Of a DNA stretch of 64,000 nucleotides, positions 54,410-64,000 are shown one piece after another. The first letter of the stretch is position 1. Each line of letters opens with the position of its first letter. A model generated the notes under the pieces. That model saw nothing but the letters and a program-made list of their open reading frames with translations, ran no database searches and was not told where the DNA came from. This DNA comes from Mansonella perstans (taxonomy: Eukaryota > Nematoda > Chromadorea > Rhabditida > Onchocercidae), in assembly GCA_037074765.1 (NCBI GenBank), contig JBAMDO010000038.1, positions 62,001-126,000 on the forward strand, read 5' to 3'. A program made the translations under genes and the position numbers.

Positions 54410-56218
54410 GGGATAAGTGAATTAGATGTATATCTTGTCTTAAGCTCAAAAGGATGCTGTGATATTTGAGTTTTGCTTCCTGGCTTAACTTTAGAGACCG
54501 ATCTAGCTTAAGAAGACGCAAGAATAAGTTTGAAATTCAGATAACCGCAAGCATAGAAATATGTATAATAAACTTGAAATTTCTGGATGCAGTATGCATT
54601 CGGGATCAGTTTTTTATAGGATTTTACAGTAACAAACGGCAATTGTATTATTTTCTTGCGCCATTTGTTAAAAAACTTTTCACGGGCTATGAAAGGTATC
54701 TTTGTTTTCTTTATTTTCTCCACATGAAATATTTATAATGTGAAATACATGAAATATTTGTAATTATATTCATTCTTTTTTTTGCAAATTTTCGAAATTG
54801 TGGATTATGTAATTATTTGATATATTGTGGAAATATGCGTGGTCTTAAATTGTATTTCATTTTAAATGAATTGTATTTCATGCCATTCAACCTTATTTGC
54901 AGCAGTACCTGATATTCATTATTTCGATTTCGATTAGTGATGTCCGTTTTTTTTTTTGCTTTATGAGCAGGTTTCGGTTGTTCTTCTTTTTTCATTTCAT
55001 ATTTATATTGTTCTCTTAAATTTGTAGGTGTTTTTTATTTTCACCACTCTTTTTTTCTTATTTTTTCCTTCCTATGGAAAATTGGCAAATTTTAGGATAC
55101 AAGTGAATGATGAGATTAAAATACTTGGGATGAAATAAACGAGAAATCTCTTTTTTGAGTCCTAAAGTCTTAAGTTGTAAATTTGGATTATTATTTTATT
55201 TTTCATGTTTAGCACATATCTTCCAGGATATCCATAATAGTTTCTAGAAAATAAAAAATGGAAAATGAAGCGTTTCTTTTCAGAAATTTTTTACAATCTT
55301 ATTGTGTTAAATTTTTCGTTTTTTTTTTTCCTGGCTAATTGTACAAATTACAGTTGATCAATTTATCTTTTTTCATTTGTAATTTGTCTATACATATGGT
55401 TATGTTCTAGCATTATTTTCCATCACTGATTGTATATCATTACATCCATCATTCAAATACATGTATCATCTGTTTAGTATAATAGTAGCACAGCTAATAA
55501 TTATTCGCTTTCATTTATTTTGCATTTTGCATTATTTATGATGATTTATTTCTACCGTATATTTCTTCTGCTAAGTGAGCAAAACTTATGTTTAGGTGAT
55601 GAAATTATACGGTTTTTTTTTTGAAATAATATTGTAGTAATTTATTGATTGATTTTTATCAAATTTTCAGAACAGATTAAAATCATATTGTGAGAATTGT
55701 TTGTTTTTTTTATCTGTCTTAATATTTGTTTCATATTGATTTCGCAAATTTTAAAGTTTTTTGTATTTTTATTTTTTCTACCATATTTTGATGAAATACT
55801 TTTGTTTTGTATTTCGTAGTTTATTGGTTTTTCTATTTTTTTTTATTGTGATATTTGTATTTGATGTTGAATGATGCAAATGAAATAATAAAATATTTAT
55901 ATACTTTTTTTTCTTTCATCTTCCACCGTGCCATTGGATTCCATTATGGAAATGAGAAATTACGGTAATTGGCCGAAATTGCTCATTAATTAAGGAGGAT
56001 TTGGAAACAGTAAATGTTGGGAAGTATTGCCAATTAATGAGAAAGAACTGAAATGACAGGGAATTGGTCATTTCCATACACATATTAAAGTTTTGAATAA
56101 GTTTTCTTTCAACAATTTGCTCTGCTCATATCACAAAATATCATTTGAAAAAATGAGATAAAAATTATTCATATCTCACCGAATTCATTTGATCTTTTTC
56201 TCTTATAACAACCTTGGA
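54410..56218. other. 3' flank of MED13, no recognised gene
   Basis: AT-rich with long T runs. The first ~170 bp is probably MED13 3' UTR. Further on there are scattered acceptor-like TTTCAG sequences (for example near 55282 and 55669) but no frame that looks conserved. A tiny ATG-started segment at 55946-55964, followed by GTAATT, ends in the same phase as the exon at 56760 and could be an alternative first exon of the candidate gene downstream. Confidence 0.5.
54567..54572 (+). terminator. Candidate poly(A) signal of MED13
   Basis: AATAAA 158 nt downstream of the TGA stop. Confidence 0.5.
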
Positions 56219-57113
56219 ATGCATTTTTTGGGATCTCCTGGTGGATGTACTGACGGTATATGTGACAACCACCTAATCAAATATGGTTGATGTCGTCCGG
56301 TAGGAATTTTACGCAATAATTAACAGTGATATAGCAGTCTTCAAAATCATTGTTGGTTAAGCTGTTCAATCGATTCGTTTTGATATACAAACGTAAATAA
56401 ATATGTAAGTTAATTAACTAATTAAATAAATGGCAAGTATATGAATATATTAAATAAAGGGATAAATGAATAAATGAGTAAATATGCCTTCATACAGATA
56501 GAAATGGTTGAAAAAGAAATGAATCATTTTAATAGTTGAATTTTGTAACGATTGGTCGAGAAAAATGGATTGCTCGCGAGAAAATAGAAAGTTTTTTTTG
56601 TATGTTAAAGAAAATTAAGAAGTTTAAATTACTTCGAAAAAATTAGTAAATTTAAAATTTTCTAAAATTCAAAGAAGGTGAGATTTGATTATTAAATGAT
56701 AGCTTAAAATGCAAAATATGAAGTGAATGTGTTTAAATTCACTTCAGAAAATTTTCCAGTACCTGGAACGACAACTGCTGGTTCACTGGGTATTCCGAAA
56801 GGTATATTTGTTTACTTTTCCATCGAGGCAAATTTTTTTTTTCTTTAAGGAATTCCAAAAACTTTCTTATGCATTTGTGCATGCATATATAAGTGAATTT
56901 CAATTTGTTAAATTTCTGTATGTTGAATTTCAATTTTGTTAAATTGTCACAGGTACAAATGAGGCATTTCCGCCTAAATGTACAAATGATCCACAAAATA
57001 CTGCGCATCGTGAATTACAGCAGCAACAATTGAAATTGATAGATGAAAATTTGGAAAAAAATCTTTTTTTAAACATTTGCAAACTCGAAAAATTCGATTA
57101 CCAAGAAAAATGA
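56219..57113 (+). CDS. Possible small three-exon gene, unrecognised
   Basis: Three segments join with one consistent phase (all introns phase 1): 56219-56255, 56760-56801 and 56953-57113, giving 79 codons with a TGA stop. The product reads MHFLGSPGGCTDV, then PGTTTAGSLGIPKG, TNEAFPPKCTNDPQ, and a Gln/Leu/Glu-rich C-terminus (RELQQQQLKLIDENLEKN). Acceptors TTTTCCAG and GTCACAG and donors GGTATAT are good. Against it: exon 1 has no clear upstream acceptor; an alternative frame is also open through exons 2 and 3; and a further open stretch at 57340-57459 (ending LNQAQESMK and a stop), after a strong TTTCTTTATAG acceptor, does not join in phase. No family recognised. It may be a real short gene, the 3' end of a longer one, or a remnant. 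Confidence 0.3.
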
Positions 57114-58053
57114 ACTCCCACTGAAATTTTTTGAAATTGCTCTCAAATCACTTTGTGAAAAATTAAAACACTATTTCAGTGTTTGAAAATGAAATCTACA
57201 ATTTTAAAATTGTTAATTAATATAAGCATTCATGAATGAGAATATCATGCTAATCGTTTTTTCCTTTTCATTTCCCCCGTTTCTAAACATTCAAGTTTTA
57301 CCAAAGATACACTTGTTTTTTATTTTTCTTTATAGTCAGTCAGTTATAAAATATTCCTATCTTACAGGCTGCTAAAATCTTCGGGAAAGATTATATCTGG
57401 TGAAGTGGTCAATAAATGTCCGAGAAACTTGAATCAGGCACAAGAATCAATGAAATGAAAGGGTGGAGAAAAAAATATGCCTTAAAATAATATCATTAAG
57501 AATTTCACAAAAAAAAAAGAAAAACACAATTTTTCGAAGTTTTATTCTAATATCTAAATTCTGATTGATTTTTCTACAAGAGATCATTTCATGACTTGTC
57601 TGACACATTCTAATTAAATGAAACGTGAGAGGAATCAATAGCTGAAGTTGTTGTGGTGGAAATTAATTGGTTAATAGGAGAAATCCTCGACTGGTTCTTT
57701 CAATATAAGTATATAAAATTTAATATTTCGCGCATACAGTATCCATTTAAAGGAGCGCTACATAAGTAAAATGTGAATATAATGCCAATGTATGAAGGAT
57801 ACCAGTATTCAGAACGGACAGAGAGACCTCTGGATTTGAAGAGCAATTTGCATACAGGTATTATAATTCATGTCAAAAACGGATCGTATCGTATAAGATG
57901 TTAGACATGATGTACAATCAAAGCACTTTATTTGGACATTTGTATCAAATTTTCTTCGAGTGGTCTCAACAGAGGTAATTTCTTCCTGTCAATTCATCAG
58001 CATGCTAGAATAGTCATAATGGCAATTCCGAAAAAACATTACTGCCAGATAAA
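57114..58053. other. Convergent 3' ends, no further gene seen
   Basis: Holds the unexplained open stretch at 57340-57459 (+ strand) and the probable 3' UTR of the minus-strand GH31 gene. The rest is AT-rich and featureless. Confidence 0.5.
57927..57932 (-). terminator. Candidate poly(A) signal of the GH31 gene
   Basis: TTTATT on the + strand, AATAAA on the gene strand, about 120 nt past the stop. Confidence 0.5.
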
Positions 58054-61000
58054 TTATCCAATAAAAGTAAAATACGGCGGCGCATGATGGAAAAGAGGAG
58101 CCTGAAAAAAAGAAATGACAAAAAGTAATATCATAGATAACCTTTTTTCGAAATCTCATTCATAGTTTACTTCAAATCTACTCACTTCCACAGTCAATTT
58201 ACTCGGTCCTGTGTATGTATTGTGCGTTAATTCATGCTCCCAAATACCATCTGGTAGAAAAACACTACGCGAGGTTACACCTTCAGTTAAAATTGGCGCA
58301 ACAATCATTGTATCATCGATAACAAATTGATCACCACAACGCAATGCTTCCGGATCCTCTGAGAGCCACCATAATGGTCTGAAATGTAGGAAATATCATT
58401 TTTAAAATTAAAATTAAAACTCAATATTTCAATTAGCTTTTTAGTAAACCAGCAGATATCCCAAAATAGGAATGATTCTATGGGAAATCATTCCAGGACG
58501 ACCTTATTGTTTATAATTCAATTAAATCAGAAAAGAACTACAAACCGTATTATAGGCTGACCGTTTTTGCAGCTCTTCCGGCAAGCTTCAATCAAAAAAT
58601 TTAACAGCTCGTCACGTTTTTTAATAATCCGATGAAAAATATCACACATTTCGTCGTCATACTGCCATGGAGGAAATGAAAACTGCATGGATAACAAAAA
58701 CTCATTTGCCTTAAAAAAGAAAAAGTAAACAACAAATAAATGCTTTTAAATCACTTATATCTGCTACAGTTAGCTCCTGAGCTATTCAATAAGATTTTAA
58801 GTCATTCATTTCAATTGAACTGTTCCCACTAAGGTATAAATTTCTTGAATAGTGGATAAGATTTTACGGTGACATTAATCATTTCTGGTTAACATTAGTG
58901 AAATCATTTCTGAATGTACATAATTAAACCACTCACATTTGAATAACTAACTGACTTGATTAATTGGTGAATATGTCATAATTTCTTTTGTGTGACTTAT
59001 AAATAATTTTATTTCATCAATACCACTACTGTCAGTCACACTGTGATGGATGACAGAAAATTAAAATATGATAGCTAAAATTTAAAAATGTTGAAATTTT
59101 GAGCAAAAGAAAGAAATATATGTTTGTTAGCAGTTAATTTTCTCATCATACAAATATATGATATAAATAAACAGGAATAAATGTGATACCTGCATCCAAC
59201 GGATATACAATTCTTTACTACACTTTTGTCCGTTATATCCATTACCACCAATCATATCCGGCAAATTATAGTAATAACCATGTAATCCGAAATTAAGTAC
59301 CACTGGTATTAAACTATTCAAGCCAATATTATTCCTAAAATTATGCGTTAAACAATATGAATTGTTGGAAAATTAACAAATTACATATTTTTTTTTTTTG
59401 ATGAAAAATGAGAATAAAAGAAAAATGCTTTTAAACTGGTTATTGTAATAATATCCAGCTATAAACATTGACTTCTCACTTATTATTCCTTATTAATTAG
59501 AAATTCAAGAAAAAAAAACTAATAAGAACCATCCACACCAAGTTGACAAGCGATCCATTGTCCTGTAAAATATTGGCAAGGATTGTGTACGGTGAAAAAC
59601 TCTTACCTAAATGAATAAAGTAAGTAAGACATTTCATGCTTTAGTGTTATTACTCAAAAAATACTAATAATATTGACAAAAATAATTTTTATTTTGCGGA
59701 ATTATTAAGTAAATTATTCCGAATATGCATACATTTTTTACTAAAATTAGCCTAGAAGTAAATAATTACGATATTTAATCCTAATTAATTATTGTAAAAT
59801 TGTTCAGGTGGTTCACAAAAATTTTTTTCCTGCACAGGTATATTTGCACATTGAATTGAAATTTATTTAACTGTTAAACTTTGAACTATTTCAAATATAT
59901 ATTATGCGAAATACTGTTTTATATCTTAATGATTTTTTTTTTGTACCTTTAAAAGTAACATGATATGTTTGAATCAAAAAAATGACTTTCCAGAAAATGA
60001 TTCAATTATTATCATATGTTCATTTCACTGTGATACCTCAACTGCAGATCCAAACGAAGCAGCTGTTCGTACGTAAGCTTCACAGAAATTATTTGGTGAA
60101 GTACCGGAATATAAACGAAAATTTTCCGGAAGATAAGTTACCTCACCGGCATCAAATTTGAATGAGAAAATACCAAGCTGAAAAGAAGCAAAAACATTTC
60201 TATAAGCTTATTCCTTCCGATTGCAACTCCAGTATCAAAAAGTACTTTGTATCACAATATTTTTAAAAATTCTAAATTATTTGTGCAGCGGGGCAAATTT
60301 CGAAAAATTTCATTTTATTAGAATGAGATTAATTTCTAAAAAATTTAACTAAATAAATACTTTACATCAAAACAAATACTACCTCTTTAATTTTGTCCAA
60401 TTGTTCACAGAACCAAGATACCGCTTCAGGATTTGTAAAATCGATCACATAAGCTTGTCCTTGCCACCATTCAACAATTCCTGGTTGATCGTTAGAATCT
60501 TTCACAAACAAATGCCGCAGTGTCGGATTTTTCCCATTATCACTGTTCAAATTAACAAATGGATGAATCCATAGAGTTAGTCGAATATTCCATTGATTCA
60601 GTTGATCGCACATATCTTTGACATCACCGAATTTGGCCTTATTAAACTAAACAAACAGCAATATTAACATAAAAAACTAACCTAAGCAAATAATAACTAT
60701 TTGGTGCTAATATTCCAAAACTTTTTTTCCAATTTCAAACTTTAAAAACTAAAGTTTCGAAAGAAATTTTGAACAGAGAAAGATTACAGTAAATTCAAAA
60801 TAAATATGCTTTTCGAATTAAAAAAAAAAAACACACACGTTAAAATCGCCATAATGTGTCGCCCAGTTATCATCTAATTCAAGCTGACAAATTGGAGCAT
60901 GATTATTTAAAATTTCTTGAGCAAATTCAAGTACATCATGTTGAGTTACTTTCTCCGAATATCTTCAATTATAATTATATTTCCATTATTTAGATATCTC

Positions 61001-62945
61001 AAAGGCCAAAAAAAATCTGTGAATAAATTTCAGACTAATAATAATAATTTAATTTGCTAGATAAATAAAATAATTTTGATTACTAAGTAGAAAGATACCT
61101 TAAAATATCATCTCATATATAGATAATTTTTATACGAAAACAATGGTTTGCTTACCTTGCCCAGGTTGACCAAATGGGCTTACGAATCATTGCTTCATCG
61201 GGAATAGCTATACATGAATCATACAAATTGCTATGTACAACGATGTGAAATTGACGTAACGTGCAACGCTTTGCTACAAATATTGAATAGGCAAGAGTTG
61301 GTGCAACTGTATTCGCCTAAAAGTGGAGTTTTTTCTTTAAAAACTTCATTTTTTTTTTTAATTTAAATATTTTAATATGAATAATTATGTGAAATTCACG
61401 TAACGTACAACATTTTGCTACAAATATTAAATAAGAAAGATGATGTAACAGAAATAACTTGAAATTGAAGTGTTTAAAAAAAAAGTTTGCTTAAAAGTTC
61501 GGTAATACTTGTTTTTTTTTTCTTTTATTTAAATATTTAACTTTCAACCTATTTCAATTTAAATTTAGTAAAATATTTTAAAATTATTGCAGTTATTGAA
61601 AATTTTGCATCCCATAAGCCCGACGTTGCTTAATTTGACAGATCGGACGAGATGTCGTACTTTCAACGTGATATGGTCGTCGACAAGGCAAAACACTAGT
61701 GTATATATTAAATTCCCATCATTGTATCGATCTAATTGTCCCACAAATAAACGAATCCTTAGCATGTCTTGTAGTGAGAGATGACCGCGCAATCCAGACT
61801 CAGTATTGCCTCCCGGATAACCCCGGGACGGGGTCCAAAAAAAGCAAGAGATAAATCTACTCCGCGAGGAATCGCAATATATATATTTCTTTAAATTTTA
61901 TTTGAATAATCAATTTCCAATCCTGCTTAAAAAAATTTTCAATTTTTATCCTAACTTACATTATGATGAAATAATCAAAAACATTGCTTTTTTTTTCAAA
62001 TTTTTAAATAATTTTAATTTTTTTTCCAACAAAACAAAACAAAAATTTAGCTTACATAAAAGCCAACGTATGGTGAATTGTTAATTTGTGCTTGCAGTGA
62101 AATTTTACCATAGCTATATGCTGTCCAAAGTGGTATTTGATCTGGGACAAAGATGGCAAATTTACTGGAACATAACCAATAACGCTCCATTCCAGAGATA
62201 TTTGTTGCATTATCATGAAAATTGATAAAAAAAAAATGAAATAATTTTAAAATTTCTAGAAAAGAAGAAAAAAAAAATGAAAAATTCTACATCACAATAT
62301 GCGATATATTGATCATGCAGCAGTTTGTTGCAAAAGTTATTTTAAATTTTTAAAAAATTGCAAACAATTTCGGAGATTGATTTTAGAAATAGAGACAGAG
62401 AGAGAGACAGGGAGAAAAAAAAATTAAAAACAAAATAATTATAAGTTAAAAAAGAAAAAAAATTTACAAATTACCTTTAATGTATCTGATGGTAAATATG
62501 GTGCGAAATGTTGCATTGTTTCAGCTAAAGGCCAAGTTTGTTGGGCTATTTCAGGCCCACCATACCATTGGCTATTTGTATCAGCTTCTATTTCATCTTT
62601 CATATAATGATAATTTTTGGTACTTATCCATTCAATGTTATATTTATCATATAACTCTGCCGTTCTATCATATTTAATTATTAGCTCAATTCCATTATCA
62701 ATTTTAATTATTATTAAATTATCATTTACAGTATATTCTTTAATTTGTATATCTCGATCAATAATAGCACATCCAATAGTCACAGTTAATGTTCGTTTCA
62801 ATTCTTTTTGTTTTGACACAACAACAGTTGAACTATGATCATTGATCATATCATCGAATCGATCGATCGAAAGTAAATGCTTTGTAAAATCAATTTGTAA
62901 ATTGCCAATACTAATGATGGAACTGTTGACATTTTCTAGATTCAT
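58054..62945 (-). CDS. GH31 family glycosidase, MYORG-like
   Basis: Alpha-glycoside hydrolase of family 31, closest in motifs to myogenesis-regulating glycosidase, an alpha-galactosidase in mammals. Eleven exons in transcript order: 62945-62475, 62184-62056, 61316-61156, 60962-60839, 60646-60383, 60177-60037, 59606-59530, 59334-59190, 58709-58546, 58378-58186, 58101-58054; about 638 residues. Motifs: QWYGGPEIAQQTWPL, RYWLCSSKFAIFVPD, KPIWSTWARYSEKV, LELDDNWATHYGDFN, LTLWIHPFVN, the catalytic block GIFSFKFDAGEVTYLP (nucleophile Asp at ~392) and RTMDRLSTW (likely acid/base Asp at ~448), then GLHGYYYNLPDMIGGNGYNG and PLWWLSEDPEAL. An in-frame TAA directly precedes the ATG, fixing the start if this is the first exon. 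No signal peptide or membrane anchor is seen. The exon 2 acceptor is a weak GGAG/CG; the last exon depends on a GTGAGT donor at 58185, otherwise the frame stops at 58156. Confidence 0.88.
61618..61684 (-). pseudogene. Truncated 5S rRNA-like sequence in a GH31 intron
   Basis: On the minus strand from 61684 the sequence runs GTCGACGACCATATCACGTT, GAAAGTACGACATCTCGTCC, GATCTGTCAAATTAAGCAAC, GTCGGGC, following the first ~67 nt of animal 5S rRNA with few changes, then breaks off. The 3' half, with the internal C-box promoter, is missing, so it should not be a working 5S gene. It lies in intron 2 of the GH31 gene, on the same strand as that gene. A locally GC-rich segment continues upstream on that strand to about 61870. 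Confidence 0.75.
61800..61870. other. GC-rich patch with a perfect hairpin beside the 5S-like fragment
   Basis: ACCCCG (61820-61825) and CGGGGT (61829-61834) form a 6-bp stem with a GGA loop, next to a run of seven A. GC content is far above the surrounding intron. It is probably part of the same insertion as the 5S-like piece, such as a 5S repeat spacer. No spliced-leader exon sequence was seen. Confidence 0.45.
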
Positions 62946-62975
62946 TTACTTAAGCAAATATTTGTCTGAAAATAA
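62946..62975 (-). promoter_or_regulatory. Candidate trans-splice acceptor of the GH31 gene
   Basis: On the minus strand TTTTATTTTCAG ends about 20 nt before the ATG at 62945. This is a typical position for spliced-leader addition or a 5'-UTR intron. Confidence 0.5.
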
Positions 62976-64000
62976 AAATAGGGAAAAATTTTGAAAATTT
63001 TAAAAATTACTAAATAAAACTTCTACAAATCAATAATTTGCCCATGAATGATAATTAATTATGTATGGAGGAAGGATGAAAGGAAGGAAAGTGAAGTAAA
63101 TTATAGCATATAACAATCAAGCTCGAGTATTGTTACAAATTAGATTAATTATATTAGTTGAATTAGAAGAAACATTTTTTGCAATGTGTTATGTGATCTT
63201 TCATTTCAATTCTTACAAATAGATTTAATGAATCAAATTAGATTAGATAGGAATTAAATAAGCATAAGTGAAATTAATTAGATACAGGTGATTAATTATA
63301 ATATTCACGCTATTACATTATTGTCCAATTAGAATTTGAAAACAATTAAACTTGTCTAGCTTCAATTTATGAAAAGTTTTTCAAAAAAAAATTTGGAAAA
63401 AACAATTTGGTTTCATAGAGACAGGTAATTTATATTTCGTTCCCTTGCAAATCTTTGTGGGCCATGTTTTTGTTTTTGTTTTTTTTTTTTTTTAGGTTTT
63501 TTTTTTTAAATGTTGTGAGTTATTTTTGGGCTGTGTTCTTGTTCGGCTTTCTTGTTTTAAATTGAGTTAAGGTGGGATGTGATTTTTTGAAATTAAATTT
63601 TTCCAAAATTAAAGAAATATTCATAGCAATTTATTTTAGAATTAAGAATAATGCTTCGAAGTGACAACAATTGGTTTGATTTGTGAGAAGAAAGTTAAAA
63701 GAAAGAAGACGATAGAATAAAATGGAAGTGAAATGACATGTCATTCGATAATTCTGATCATTTAACTAAAGTATGCAAATATCGATTTAAATTTTCAACT
63801 TTGCGTTATTTAATTGTGAATTCATTATTACTATATGGGATGTAATTGCTATTAATTACTTTCAAAAGTTATAATCGAACATTCGTAGTATGTCATTTAA
63901 TTTTACTGTTATTAAGTATTTAAAGATGGCAAATAGTTTTAATAAAGCATAAAATTGCTGTTATTTGCAATTTGCTCAATTTATAAATTATTCGTTTATT
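62976..64000. other. Upstream region of the GH31 gene, nothing recognised
   Basis: Very AT-rich sequence with T runs at about 63479-63508. No coding segment, RNA gene or membrane-anchor exon was found on either strand. Confidence 0.5.

Noticed and set aside
61565..61792. 75-codon minus-strand frame in the GH31 intron
   Set aside because: It covers the 5S-like sequence and its GC-rich flank, not a protein.

Overview
The window is nuclear DNA from a nematode, most likely a filarial or related spirurid. The genome is strongly AT-rich. Introns are short to medium with GT...TTTCAG borders, several first exons begin just after a TTTCAG-like acceptor as expected for spliced-leader trans-splicing, and the glutamyl-tRNA synthetase ends in WHEP repeats with no prolyl-tRNA synthetase part. 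The species cannot be named from sequence alone.

Layout. (1) 1-1694, + strand: the 3' part of a PQBP1-like gene (WW-domain splicing factor). (2) 2006-9699, + strand: a complete cytosolic glutamyl-tRNA synthetase with four WHEP repeats, starting about 310 bp after the PQBP1 stop, so the two may share an operon. (3) About 9.9-33.8 kb: a 24-kb gene-poor tract filled with microsatellites, purine tracts and at least eight separate minisatellites, plus a degenerate nematode telomere-type array. (4) 33791-54409, + strand: Mediator subunit 13 (LET-19/MED13), 46 coding exons that join in frame to about 2,597 codons. (5) 54.4-58.0 kb: a gap between convergent genes holding a possible small three-exon gene on the + strand. 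(6) 58054-62945, - strand: an 11-exon GH31 glycosidase of the MYORG-like type, with a truncated 5S rRNA-like sequence inside its second intron. (7) 62946-64000: AT-rich upstream sequence with no recognised gene.

The four recognised genes are housekeeping or general regulatory genes (splicing, translation, transcription, glycoside metabolism) and do not form one pathway. Gene models were built by hand from protein similarity recalled for each family, splice signals and reading-phase continuity. Only the second acceptor of the GH31 gene and one donor in MED13 remained doubtful. I found no clear new multi-gene system. The most unusual points are the possible small gene at 56.2-57.1 kb, nested inverted repeats upstream of MED13, the telomere-like array and the 5S fragment.
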